Positions 42,083-50,119 of a stretch of DNA of 64,000 nt are shown here, piece after piece; position 1 is the stretch's first letter, and every line of letters begins with the position of its first letter. This DNA comes from Labrys sp. WJW (lineage in GTDB: Bacteria > Pseudomonadota > Alphaproteobacteria > Rhizobiales > Labraceae): contig NZ_LYXZ01000014.1 of NCBI RefSeq assembly GCF_001676615.1, positions 186,001 through 250,000 of the forward strand, read 5' to 3'. The notes under the pieces are model-generated. The model was not told the origin of the DNA. It searched no databases and saw only the letters and a program-made list of their open reading frames with translations. The position numbers and the translations under genes are program-made.

Positions 42083-42578
42083 CCGATTTGGAGAGCAGCA
42101 TCATGCGATCTTCCTTCGGGTTTTGGATTTGGACGCCGTGATATTGGGGATCTGTGCTGATGCAAAACCATGCATCCGCTGGGCCTTGGTCCGGAAAAAC
42201 CGCTGCCCGAAGAAGCAGTTGACCTTCGCACTGTTGCACTGACCCTACAGGTCTCTCGACCGCTAGTCGACTAATTGGTTCTGGGTGTAGGAGTGCAATT
42301 CTGACTCGGCGCGAGACATCGAACGCCGGGCTATCTCCAATCTCGCTGTGCATCATGAATCGCCCAGCATGTTTGCCGCTCATGATAACAAGAGAGTGTT
42401 CGTGACCTCCAGAGTGTTGGAACACGACACGCATGGCAAGCTTGGCGCCTCCGGCATCTTCCATGCCATTACCCCTCCGATTGGGAGCCCCTATTTGTAC
42501 GACCGCGCCGGTCGGCGCAGTTGTCCATGTGGGATAAATCGTGAGCTCGTTAAGTGGAATCGTCTCTAGATGGTCCAT
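42060..42578 (-). CDS. Hypothetical protein
   Basis: The product is 172 residues if ATG at 42576-42578 is used; 16 residues more are possible. It begins DHLETIPLNELTIYPTWTTAPTGAVVQIGAPNRRG and contains VVFQHSGGHEHSLVIMSGKHAGRFM. Beta-rich, no family recognised. The region has lower GC than its neighbours. It is convergent with dNMP kinase. Confidence 0.5.
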   Translation of the reverse strand: MDHLETIPLNELTIYPTWTTAPTGAVVQIGAPNRRGNGMEDAGGAKLAMRVVFQHSGGHEHSLVIMSGKHAGRFMMHSEIGDSPAFDVSRRVRIALLHPEPISRLAVERPVGSVQQCEGQLLLRAAVFPDQGPADAWFCISTDPQYHGVQIQNPKEDRMMLLSKSVTLLPVD

Positions 42579-42728
42579 GCTTGTTACGCACTGCTCGGTG
42601 CGTCCCCCCTTGGTGTCACATGCCAAGGCTAGGAATTATCCCGTGACCCAGATGTGAAGCGCCAAGTTGGTATTTGACGGCTCCAGCTGCGGGCGTATGT
42701 TCCCTTTATGTTCTTGGAGGGAATCGCG

Positions 42729-43013
42729 ATGCCGGTGTTGGTCGCCGTGATGATGCACATGTTTTTCAGCCCGCGCGCTGGCGGGCTGAATTATTGTGTC
42801 GAGGACTGGGGGCGCGTTGGCGAGAAGGGAAGGCGCTACGAGACCATTGCCGCGTGCGACGGCATCATGATGGCTCGGCGTGCCTTCGGCGTTGCTGTCG
42901 AGGAGCGTCCGCGCAACCATATCCTGCTTCGTCATGGTTGCCGGGTGGTGCAGGATTCAGAAAATCCCGAAGATCGAAACAACCCGCTCAATTATCCGGA
43001 GCGGACGGCTTGA
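42729..43013 (+). CDS. Small hypothetical protein
   Basis: The product is 94 residues; ATG 42729 follows GGAGGGA (42716-42722). It contains MMHMFFSPRAGGLNYCVEDWGRVGEKGRRYE and ends PLNYPERTA. It is convergent with the SRAP gene and overlaps it by 26 bases. No family is recognised. Confidence 0.5.
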   Translation: MPVLVAVMMHMFFSPRAGGLNYCVEDWGRVGEKGRRYETIAACDGIMMARRAFGVAVEERPRNHILLRHGCRVVQDSENPEDRNNPLNYPERTA

Positions 43014-43710
43014 TCGGGTCGAGCACGTCTGCCTCGTTATAGGCCGGCGAATTCACCTTCGTTGAGATCGGCCACATGTCCATCAACTCGGCTGGGAAGG
43101 GCACGATCAGGTCGCGGGGATCGGGCTCGATGTTGGCGAGCCAGCGATCATAGTCCTTCTGGTGCAGGATGAGCGGCATCCGATCATGGATCTGCCCAAC
43201 CAGGCTATTCGGCGCGCAGGTGACGATCGTAAAGGTGCGCCGAATCTCCTGGGTAGCCTTGTCGGTCCAACTCTCCCATAGTCCGCCGAGCGCGAACTTC
43301 GAGCGGTCCTTCATGGCGATAGCGTAGGGCTGTTTCTTCGTGCCCTTCTTGATCGGCTTGCCATCCTCGAGGATCTTCATCCACTCGAAAAAGGCGTCGA
43401 CCGGGATCAGGCATCGCCGGCTCTTGTAGGCGCCGCGAAAACTCGGCTTGGCCGTCAGATCCTCGCCGCGCGCGTTGATCGGATAGGGCCAGTCGCTGGG
43501 GTCCTTCACCCATGAGGGAAGTAACCCCCATTGCAAAAGGTCGTGTACGTAACGCTCAAGGCCTGGCTGGCGGCGGATCACCCACAAGAATTGCCGCGGC
43601 GATCCATTGTGATGCGCCTTCCATGCCGCGGCGATCGTTTCCTCGGTCGCCCCCATCTCGGAGAAGATGCCGGGTAGCTCTGGCCCGGACTGGTGAACGC
43701 GGCCGCACAT
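42988..43710 (-). CDS. SRAP domain (HMCES/YedK) protein
   Basis: The product is 240 residues. It begins MCGRVHQ, with Cys2 as the catalytic residue that crosslinks abasic sites. Other conserved elements are LLQWGLLPSWVKD, PINARGEDL, RRCLIPVDAFFEW, ALGGLWESW, FTIVTCAPN and IHDRMPLIL. It shields abasic sites in single-stranded DNA. A fragment of a second copy is at 49301-49430. Confidence 0.93.
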   Translation of the reverse strand: MCGRVHQSGPELPGIFSEMGATEETIAAAWKAHHNGSPRQFLWVIRRQPGLERYVHDLLQWGLLPSWVKDPSDWPYPINARGEDLTAKPSFRGAYKSRRCLIPVDAFFEWMKILEDGKPIKKGTKKQPYAIAMKDRSKFALGGLWESWTDKATQEIRRTFTIVTCAPNSLVGQIHDRMPLILHQKDYDRWLANIEPDPRDLIVPFPAELMDMWPISTKVNSPAYNEADVLDPIKPSAPDN

Positions 43711-43895
43711 CGCCTAACCCCTCCAACGAGTTTCCGCTCCGCCGTCTGTTGACATGGCGGGGCATCGGGCGCGCCAACGCCCTCCGCTTCGGGCAAAATA
43801 TCCCATCCACCCGAAAAGCCTCACTATCACGAAAAGGCTACCCGCCACGCGCGCCCGGGCGCAGGGCGAGCTTAGCCATTCGTGGATCACTCTCA

Positions 43896-44750
43896 ATGGA
43901 AAATTATGCGACCCGTCCCGTCATCCCCCTCAAGCCGCTGGCGGCATGGATCGGGGGCAAACGCATGCTTGCCAGCCAGCTTGTCAGGCTTATCGACTCT
44001 GTCCCTCACGCAACCTACGCGGAGGCCTTCCTTGGAATGGGTGGCGTTTTTCTGCGCCGTTCACGAGCGCCTCAGAGCGAGGTTATCAATGATCTCTCTG
44101 GCGATGTGGCAACGTTCTTTCGGATCTTGCAGCGCCATTATGTCGCGTTTCTGGATATGCTGCGGTATCAAATCACCAGCCGCCGCGATTTCGAGCGGCT
44201 TGTCACGGTCGCGCCATCGACGCTGACGGACCTGGAACGGGCGGCCCGCTTCCTCTATCTCCAGAGGCTATCCTTTGGCGGGAAGGTGGCCGGCCGGACC
44301 TTCGGTGTCTCCCCTGGCTTGCCCGGCCGCTTCGATGTGACAAAGCTCGTGCCTCGCCTCGAGGAGGTTCACGAGCGCCTTTCGGGTGTGGTGATTGAAG
44401 GGCTGGACTATGCGGAGTTCCTCCGCCGCTACGATCGCCAGGAAACACTATTCTACCTCGATCCCCCATATTTCGGTACGGAGGGGTACTATGGCGCCGA
44501 CATGTTCAGCAGGGCCGAATTCGAGAGGATGGCTGAGCAACTCGCAACAATCAAAGGGCGGTTTATCCTGTCGATCAACGACACGCCAGAGATCCGCTCG
44601 ACATTTGCGCAATTCGACATCGAGGCTGTCGATGTGACCTGGTCGGTCAGTCAGTCCTCTCCTGTGCAGACAACGGAGCTAATCATCACATCGCCAGGCC
44701 TGCGGGCCTCCGTTGCACAAGACCTCTTCTCCCATTCTTCTCGGATATAG
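43896..44750 (+). CDS. Dam-type (D12 class) N6-adenine methyltransferase
   Basis: The product is 284 residues. Motif X PLAAWIGGKRML and motif I ATYAEAFLGMGGVFLRR open the protein, then the target region, and motif IV is FYLDPPYFG. This is the D12/Dam arrangement. No restriction enzyme neighbours it, so it is an orphan modification or anti-restriction enzyme. ATG 43896 is chosen as the longer frame is antisense to SRAP. Confidence 0.93.
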   Translation: MENYATRPVIPLKPLAAWIGGKRMLASQLVRLIDSVPHATYAEAFLGMGGVFLRRSRAPQSEVINDLSGDVATFFRILQRHYVAFLDMLRYQITSRRDFERLVTVAPSTLTDLERAARFLYLQRLSFGGKVAGRTFGVSPGLPGRFDVTKLVPRLEEVHERLSGVVIEGLDYAEFLRRYDRQETLFYLDPPYFGTEGYYGADMFSRAEFERMAEQLATIKGRFILSINDTPEIRSTFAQFDIEAVDVTWSVSQSSPVQTTELIITSPGLRASVAQDLFSHSSRI

Positions 44751-44793
44751 ACCTCCGATTGAGTGGGACCTTGGCCGAAATATCCATGATAAA

Positions 44794-44821
44794 ACAGTGG
44801 GGCCCTATGCGGTCCCACTGT
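44794..44821. terminator. Hairpin between convergent Dam and HEPN-like genes
   Basis: ACAGTGGG (44794-44801) pairs with CCCACTGT (44814-44821), with further inner GCC/GGT pairing. It lies between two convergent genes, where a bidirectional terminator is expected, but no long T tract follows. An upstream AGTGGGACC (44763) could also pair with GGTCCCACT (44811-44819). Confidence 0.5.
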
Positions 44822-44911
44822 AACCTAAGCGGTTGTGGGAAGAGGAAAAGTTCAGTCTACCTCTGAATATCATGGGGGAATTAAGTTCGGCTACGAACGA
44901 ATAGGCCTCAG

Positions 44912-45928
44912 CTAAGTTTCCGTCGCTGTATCGTCAACTTCAAATAGGAAGTGCTTGCCAATATTTTCTAGGTGAAGAAGTCTATTCTTTAGTAATTGCG
45001 CTTTCAAGCTTGGTCTAACGTCGTAATAATTAGCGCCGACGCGCCCCATATTATCTATGAATTCCATCTCGGCGTTTAGGTACTGCCACGATTGCCGGAC
45101 AAGATCATCCCAACTTTGGATATCGATGTAGTCGATGGATTTGCCATCAACTATAGACGCGCGGATTTTACTCTCCGTAGCCTCAATGAGTTTCTGCATG
45201 CGCTCTACTTGGTCGATCGGGTATCCGTCAACGTCAAGGAGATTAGGAAAATGGTAGGGCGCTGATTTGGATATAGCTATTTCGATGCCTTTTATGAGTT
45301 CTATTACGACAGTCCCTTGCCTTATGATTTCCTCAAATTCCATGTAATTGCGAATATTACGGTGACCTATATCCCCCAAGTCAATTTCGTGTACCAATTT
45401 ATTACGGTTTTCGTACAATTCTTGAATTGTAGAGCCGGTCGATTTTCCCTCTTTGTCCTTGACGTCAAGCAGATCAGATAGCGCATCAGCTGCATCCATC
45501 GCCTCAAGGACGCGGCTAATTGCTTGAATATATCCCGCATAGGTCGAGATACTGGAGGCACTTGCAAGCAAGTGAGGTATTGTTAACCCCTCCGAAATCA
45601 TCTGAGCTAGTTTGGCATCCGAAAGGCCTTGCTTAATGTCGTTTAAATGAATTCGTTTAGGGTCAAAGGCAAATAGATCATAAAGCCTCGATTTGGCATG
45701 CCATTCGAGACAGGTAACAAATCCGACTTGATAATATGAGACGAACTCATAAAAGGCCGGATGCCATCGCTCTTTTAATATCGGCTGAAGATGACTAGCT
45801 GCGTCCGAAGCGTCTTCAACTAGAGCCTCAAGCCGAACTATCGCGGAGATCGCGTTAAAAGTTGACACTTCGGTTGTGAGGTGGCGTTTCGCAAAGTCAA
45901 TTTGCGGCAGTATGGGCTTGCTTGACAT
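44912..45928 (-). CDS. HEPN-like accessory protein, candidate RNase or defence factor
   Basis: The product is 338 residues, almost all helical. The segment NRNKLVHEIDL at residues 174-184 gives R175-N-x3-H180, the HEPN active-site pattern (R-x4-6-H). Codon use is clearly less GC-rich than the surrounding phage genes, pointing to separate acquisition. It lies between the last phage gene and the attachment site, on the opposite strand. Many HEPN proteins cut RNA in defence or toxin systems; no antitoxin gene is visible next to it. The full fold cannot be proven by eye. Confidence 0.6.
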   Translation of the reverse strand: MSSKPILPQIDFAKRHLTTEVSTFNAISAIVRLEALVEDASDAASHLQPILKERWHPAFYEFVSYYQVGFVTCLEWHAKSRLYDLFAFDPKRIHLNDIKQGLSDAKLAQMISEGLTIPHLLASASSISTYAGYIQAISRVLEAMDAADALSDLLDVKDKEGKSTGSTIQELYENRNKLVHEIDLGDIGHRNIRNYMEFEEIIRQGTVVIELIKGIEIAISKSAPYHFPNLLDVDGYPIDQVERMQKLIEATESKIRASIVDGKSIDYIDIQSWDDLVRQSWQYLNAEMEFIDNMGRVGANYYDVRPSLKAQLLKNRLLHLENIGKHFLFEVDDTATET

Positions 45929-46155
45929 TCATTTGGCTTCGTAGAGCTGACAGGGTTTGATAAGGCGGTAGGAGTTGCGGTGCCGCAGGAAAATTAGCAT
46001 GCCTTGGAATTCTTGGCCGAGCAATCGAAGCCGGGTCTTGCGCCACAGTACGGCTGGGTCGATTGGTTTGCACTTCGCTTCTAAGTCATTGATTTGTATA
46101 AGGTGATATCTGAACTAGTTTGTGGATTACCTTAGCATTTTCAACGCTTGGCACA
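45929..46155. other. Noncoding end of prophage
   Basis: Between the HEPN-like gene start and the tRNA fragment no convincing gene is seen. The minus-strand part next to 45928 must hold the promoter of that gene, but no clear motif is visible. Confidence 0.4.
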
Positions 46156-46203
46156 GGAATCATAATCCGCGTGTCGGGGGTTCAAGTCCCTCTCCCGCTA
46201 CCA
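46156..46203 (+). other. attR: 3' part of tRNA-Met(CAT) gene
   Basis: The sequence runs from the anticodon loop (AATCATAATCC with anticodon CAT) through the T arm (TCGGGGGTTCAAGTCCC) to the acceptor and CCA. The sequence before 46156 does not continue as a tRNA 5' half. This is the displaced 3' end created when an element integrates into a tRNA gene; the intact gene should lie left of the window next to the integrase. Confidence 0.8.
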
Positions 46204-46494
46204 TCGGATTCACCGACAGATCGCTCAAGAGCGGCGCAAGGTGGCCAGTCACTTCAAAGACATATGGCTCGTGCGCCTGCCTTGGGCGGATGGTTACGGC
46301 TTCAACGAACACCCGGAAGAGATCGCGCAGGTCGGCAGGGATATCGCCGAAGCTGCCGCTCAGGATGACGTGCAGCATTTCCAGATTTTGATGGAAGGCC
46401 TTCACGGCGGTCGGGTGAAGCTCGATCACCTTGGCCTCTTCGCTGACCGCGGCGAGTTCGGCCTCATACCGATCTCGATCGGCTCGTAAGGGTG
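46160..46494 (-). pseudogene. Serine recombinase (integrase) C-terminal remnant
   Basis: Reading leftwards, the frame gives PLRADRDRYEAELAAVSEEA, KVIELHPTAVKAFHQNLEML, then LRDLFRVFVEAVTIRPRQAH and EPYVFEVTGHLAPLL, which is the C-terminal region of large serine recombinases. It ends with VAGEGLEPPTRGL inside the tRNA fragment. The resolvase catalytic domain is missing; upstream is a lysis cassette instead. It indicates a second element that once integrated at the same tRNA. Confidence 0.75.
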
Positions 46495-46516
46495 CGCGAA
46501 CAGGGGGTCTAAGTCA

Positions 46517-46840
46517 GTGATCACATGGCTCGATTTCCGACTTTTCGGCAATGGCGGCGGCCTCGGAGCGCCCTACCACGATCAGCGCTTCTATTGGCTC
46601 TCTGGCCAGTTCTACACCTTCATGCATGGTTTCGGCGCTCAGCTGCACAGCTTCCAATGGCGGCATCCTAAGCCTGGCGAGCGGCGGCGGATTTGTGGGC
46701 GTGATTTCGTGGTGCTGCATGGCAGCCGACGTGGTCCACGCGTGCAAGTGGCATGGTGCATGGTCGGCCTGCCACGCGATATCGACGAGGCAAATGCGGC
46801 TATCCGGCAACTTGAACAAGATCTTGGGAGGATAGGATGA
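46517..46840 (+). CDS. Hypothetical phage remnant protein
   Basis: The frame covers 107 residues and its stop overlaps the next ATG (ATGA at 46837). The C-terminal 50 residues (GRDFVVLHGSRRGPRVQVAWCMVGLPRDIDEANAAIRQLEQDLG) look like real protein; the N-terminal part is less convincing and may be out of frame with an ancestral start. No family recognised. Confidence 0.4.
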   Translation: MITWLDFRLFGNGGGLGAPYHDQRFYWLSGQFYTFMHGFGAQLHSFQWRHPKPGERRRICGRDFVVLHGSRRGPRVQVAWCMVGLPRDIDEANAAIRQLEQDLGRIG

Positions 46841-47088
46841 GCGCCCTGTTCTCCATCGTTCCCCTGCGCGGCTGGCTGATCATCATCGGCGTTATCGCCG
46901 CTGTCGGTTTGGCCTGGTGGACAGCTGAAGCCCTCAAGGATGCCGGCGCTCAGCAGGCAATCAACAAGATCGAAACCCAAGACAGGAGCGCGGTCGATGC
47001 GGCTGGCAAAGCTCGGAATGTTCGTCGTGCTTGTGTCGACGGTGGCGGCGTGTGGGACACCGCGACTGGCAAGTGTCAGGGGAGGTGA
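46837..47088 (+). CDS. Second Rz-like inner-membrane spanin candidate
   Basis: The product is 83 residues with one membrane helix (LRGWLIIIGVIAAVGLAWWTAEAL) and a short charged helix, ending with a Cys pair. The overlapping downstream lipoprotein gene supports a spanin pair. It is shorter than the Rz-like protein at 39120. Confidence 0.6.
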   Translation: MSALFSIVPLRGWLIIIGVIAAVGLAWWTAEALKDAGAQQAINKIETQDRSAVDAAGKARNVRRACVDGGGVWDTATGKCQGR

Positions 47089-47224
47089 GTGCAAGGTGTT
47101 CGAGGCGCCGGCAACGGTGATCCTCGGGCAGACACCGGCCGATCAGGGCTGGATTGACGATACGATTGAAAGTGGCGTTGCCGCCTGCCACTGGCCCCGG
47201 CCGAAAGCGAGAAGTGCGAAGTGA
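46997..47224 (+). CDS. Second Rz1-like lipoprotein
   Basis: The product is 75 residues; ATG 46997 has AGGAG 8 bases upstream and lies inside the Rz-like gene. The signal sequence MRLAKLGMFVVLVSTVAACG has a lipobox VAAC. It contains four more Cys or Pro residues in the mature part. The partial-overlap layout matches the cassette at 39120-39693. Confidence 0.65.
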   Translation: MRLAKLGMFVVLVSTVAACGTPRLASVRGGECKVFEAPATVILGQTPADQGWIDDTIESGVAACHWPRPKARSAK

Positions 47225-47238
47225 TGGAGGAGAAGCCC

Positions 47239-47622
47239 ATGCATACGCCTTCCTGGTTCAAGCCACAGGTCGACATCGGGAGCGGCCTCGCGGTGATTGG
47301 CGTGATCATCGCCGTGGTCACCAACTACAACCAGCTCCAGAACAATCAGGACAGGGTGAAGATCTGGCAGGAAACCCTAGAGAAGCAGATTGCCGAGCGG
47401 CGCGTTATGATCGACGCCCGTTTCTCCGCGATCGAGGCGAAGATCGCCCCGATTGAGGCCGTTCAGTTCCGCCTTGGGAAGCAGGAGGCCGATATCGTCG
47501 CAACCAATGCCAGGGTTGACCGCATCGTCGACAGCTTCTCGGATCAGCTCAAGGAGCTGCGCAAGGACGTAAACGCGGTGGGCACGAAGGTCGAGGTGCT
47601 CACCCGTTCGCTTGAGGATTAG
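47239..47622 (+). CDS. Coiled-coil membrane protein with early amber stop
   Basis: The product is 127 residues; ATG 47239 has GGAGG 8 bases upstream. One membrane helix (IGSGLAVIGVIIAVVTNY) is followed by a long coiled coil. After the TAG at 47620-47622 the frame continues NRLNRPMANGPR and stops at 47659-47661, the same type of ending (ANGPR) as the protein at 39690. So the gene has lost its last 12 codons. Confidence 0.65.
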   Translation: MHTPSWFKPQVDIGSGLAVIGVIIAVVTNYNQLQNNQDRVKIWQETLEKQIAERRVMIDARFSAIEAKIAPIEAVQFRLGKQEADIVATNARVDRIVDSFSDQLKELRKDVNAVGTKVEVLTRSLED

Positions 47623-47661
47623 AACCGCCTCAACCGGCCGATGGCAAACGGGCCGCGCTAA

Positions 47662-48337
47662 TTAATCTTCAATCTGACAGCGACGCATTCACTCTCCGGA
47701 TCCGGATGAGGAACGAAGGGGAGCTCTCTTACTGTTGCTAGAGAAATCGCCAATTCAACCCCTCCTTCTTCTTCGAGAAGGCAAGCGGAAGATTCTCAAT
47801 TTTTTCTAATACTCGCGCCGTTGAGGTGTTGCCATGGCTAATTCACTATTTGTTCTCATGGAGAGTGCCGAGGGTGGAGAGAGCGATGGAGTGCTATTTA
47901 TCCGTGTAGGAAGCAATTTACCGAAATAAGTGATGTCGACGTTATCGAGCGCTGTTCCGCATACCATATGCCTTTGCGCGAGACTTACGACAGCGACTAG
48001 CGTTGAATGCCAATTGGAGCGGTACGTGCACTATCGCACTTGCTGCGACATTTTTACCGCATAGTTGTCAAATAGGAGTTCACTGAACAGTTAGCGCCGT
48101 TACAGCGTTTGACACGGCCGGGATTCCTGTTCATAGCTCTAGCGCGGTCTAGACCGGTTTCGGCGTCAAGGACCATCGTTAGCATTAAGTCAATAGTTTT
48201 CTTGCTAATGACATAATGCTCACCATATTATCAGGGGAGCGCTTCGATGGATGTCCATCGGCGCATAACTGGGCAGATATCAACGACTGGCGTGGTGGCA
48301 TGCTGGTCGGAAATTGCTGCCTGTAACGGAGGCTACT
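47662..48337. other. Noncoding 0.7 kb with no convincing gene
   Basis: Only very short frames occur; one at 47834-47929 would give 31 residues (MANSLFVLMESAEGGESD..) without a clear ribosome-binding site. GC is lower than in the prophage. Inverted pieces AGCATTA (48182) and TAATGCT, with TTAGCA/TGCTAA, lie about 110-160 bases before the next gene and may be regulatory. Confidence 0.4.
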
Positions 48338-48577
48338 GTGTCGCACGAAAATAGGAACGGGCTCCTTGAATGCCTAGCTTCCGATCACGGAAGCGATTTG
48401 GCTGACGTGAAGTTTTTTCGTGGGCTGCGTAATGACGTCATTACGGCAGAGGAAATCTGTCAGCAGGCGCACTCGGCAATTATGCAGGAGAAGTTAGGGC
48501 AAGCGCTTATTTCGCGCGATGCACCACGCAGCACTTTTCCTGTTCGCGATGTACAAGAATTCGTGAATTCCCTCTAG
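48338..48577 (+). CDS. Small partner of duplicated two-gene module, copy A
   Basis: The product is 79 residues; GTG 48338 follows GGAGG. The middle (ADVKFFRGLRNDVITAEEICQQAHSAI) and end (PVRDVQEFVNSL) align with the protein encoded at 51452-51682 (LDLKFFPGEEPVTVDEFCREVHAGF ... VSVDRFISAM). It is followed by a terminator and a larger gene whose partner in copy B is also similar. No known family. Acidic and small, it could be an antitoxin or adaptor. Confidence 0.65.
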   Translation: MSHENRNGLLECLASDHGSDLADVKFFRGLRNDVITAEEICQQAHSAIMQEKLGQALISRDAPRSTFPVRDVQEFVNSL

Positions 48578-48598
48578 AAAAATCTTTAGCAAAGCCGC

Positions 48599-48634
48599 AA
48601 AAGAGCCTAGGTTGATTCCTTAGGCTCTTTTTTT
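48599..48634 (+). terminator. Intrinsic terminator between the two genes of copy A
   Basis: AAAAGAGCCTA (48599-48609) and TAGGCTCTTTT (48621-48631) form an 11-bp stem with an 11-base loop, followed by T's to 48634. It sits 57 bases or less from both flanking coding regions, so only read-through transcripts from the small gene would include the large gene. Confidence 0.85.
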
Positions 48635-48646
48635 GTGCGAGTAAGC

Positions 48647-49249
48647 ATGCTGCTAACACGTATGATCCAACACTTCTCTGCAGTTAAGACTCTGCCTGTC
48701 GATGTAAATGATGTCAGGGATTTCTTAATCGCGAATGGAGTGCAGGACGAAATCACGTTTGTTGGCGTCGTGTTCGATCCTCAAATCATGTTAGGTCAGT
48801 TTAAGAGATTTCGGCGGCGAACTGGCGTTTACGGCGAGACGTTGAATTGCGCAAATGTTTACTATCATGCTGGCGCCGAAGCGAATTGGCAGCGCTTTAT
48901 CACTTGTAAGGAATTAGTGCACCTGGCAAACCCGGAAGAGGCTAAATCCTCCTCTAGAGAATCGATCGTAGAGTTGGTCGACAAGATTGGTCTCCCTCCT
49001 GGGATGCAGGACGCGCCCAATGATGGCTGGGCGACTAATGTAGATAGGCTCGCAGAGTACGTTGCTATCGCGCTCTTGTTGCCACTTGAGGCTCGTAACA
49101 TTCTTGCAACAGCGATAGCGGATGAGAGTATTCCGATCACTGAAGCTGACGTTCCTCGCATTGCAGATATCCCTCCACGCTATGCGACGATCGCAATGCG
49201 CGAATGGTGGCCTACATCAGTTCAACAACTGACTAGCATGGGCATATAG
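48647..49249 (+). CDS. Large partner of duplicated module, copy A (degenerate ImmA/IrrE-like)
   Basis: The product is 200 residues from ATG 48647; GTG 48635 is another choice. The centre reads WQRFITCKELVHLANP, like the HExxH helix of ImmA/IrrE metallopeptidases but with KELVH, so the zinc site appears lost. It aligns along its length with the protein at 50817-51410 (LPVDVNDV/LPISVDSV; FRRRTGV/FRRTAVP; WQRFITCKELVHLA/WKRLVIVKEALHVF). A later helix (DRLAEYVAIALLLPLEARNIL) is a common feature of ImmA-type proteins. Function unknown. Confidence 0.65.
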   Translation: MLLTRMIQHFSAVKTLPVDVNDVRDFLIANGVQDEITFVGVVFDPQIMLGQFKRFRRRTGVYGETLNCANVYYHAGAEANWQRFITCKELVHLANPEEAKSSSRESIVELVDKIGLPPGMQDAPNDGWATNVDRLAEYVAIALLLPLEARNILATAIADESIPITEADVPRIADIPPRYATIAMREWWPTSVQQLTSMGI

Positions 49250-49300
49250 GGAAGACCTCAAAAAGGCTGCTAAGGGCGCCTACGTCAGCAGTTGACGCCA

Positions 49301-49430
49301 CTAGAGCGGGTCAAGGATGTCGGGTTCGTTATAGGCTGGCGAATTCACCTTGGTTGAGATCGGCCACATATCCATCAAGTCGGCCGGGAATGGCACGATC
49401 AGGTCACGCGGATCGGCTCAATGCTGGCAT
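49301..49430 (-). pseudogene. 3' fragment of a second SRAP gene
   Basis: Reverse-strand translation gives DPRDLIVPFPADLMDMWPIS then TKVNSPAYNEPDILDPL and a TAG at 49301-49303. The intact gene at 42988-43710 ends with nearly the same sequence. Homology stops near 49430, where a base is also missing relative to the intact gene. Confidence 0.85.
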
Positions 49431-49601
49431 GCAGTTGGTTCGCGAGGATCTGGCCAGACCGTGGAAGGCAGGGGCCGCTGCTCGTGAGGAGCGGCGCTTG
49501 TGGTGGTGCGGCCCAGAAAATTGAGAGTTGGCGGCCGGCGTCACCGTCGGGCCACCCTCTCGCCTTTGGCTTTAGACATTTCGCGCCTTCACCGAAGCGG
49601 G
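49431..49601. other. Short stretch without recognised content
   Basis: Between the SRAP fragment and the Cys-rich gene no convincing gene or repeat is visible. Confidence 0.3.
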
Positions 49602-49952
49602 CTAATAGCACTGAACGAAAGCCAGCCGGTATCCGCAGCGATTTCCGTTGTAGCTCCAGTCATTCTTCGTATAAACGCCGCACCCCGGTCCGTAGGGAAC
49701 ACCGCAGATCCGCCGACATGCTATGTTGCTGTCCCATCCGTGCAGGCCATTTCCGCTGCTGCAGGTGATTTTGTAGGACATTCCAGGCCAGCCGGCCGGC
49801 GATTTTGTTCGGCAGTCTATGTCGTGTTCGCCCCAGCAAACAGCTTCCTGCCGCTTACTGCTCCCTGGCATGCTTCGAACATCTTTCCCCTGGGCCAGAG
49901 CATCAGTTGCAATGAAACCGAAAAGCACAAAGAACCAAGCCAACTTACCCAT
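49602..49952 (-). CDS. Secreted cysteine-rich small protein
   Basis: The product is 116 residues with a signal peptide (MGKLAWFFVLFGFIATDALAQ). The mature part holds eight Cys, an even number suited to four disulfides, with motifs HDIDCRTK, CRRICGVPYGPGCG and NRCGYRLAFVQC. It would be periplasmic or secreted. No family is recognised. Confidence 0.65.
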   Translation of the reverse strand: MGKLAWFFVLFGFIATDALAQGKDVRSMPGSSKRQEAVCWGEHDIDCRTKSPAGWPGMSYKITCSSGNGLHGWDSNIACRRICGVPYGPGCGVYTKNDWSYNGNRCGYRLAFVQCY

Positions 49953-50119
49953 TGCCCCCTCCTTGGCTGGATAATTGTCGAGATCAGCATCGTGACACTA
50001 CCTCCGGGCATGTGAGGCGTTCGTGACAAGCTAGGTGGGGTAAGTCTTCGGGGATGCGTTTTCTAAAATTCTCTCGGCTAGGGGTGTCCCAGCCATTGAG
50101 ATAGCCGTAGAATTATAAC

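Noticed and set aside
46156..46203. Complete tRNA gene
   Set aside because: The 5' half, including acceptor and D arm, is missing; only the 3' part is present.
46122..46489. Plus-strand frames through the tRNA fragment
   Set aside because: They run antisense to the recombinase remnant and have no family features.
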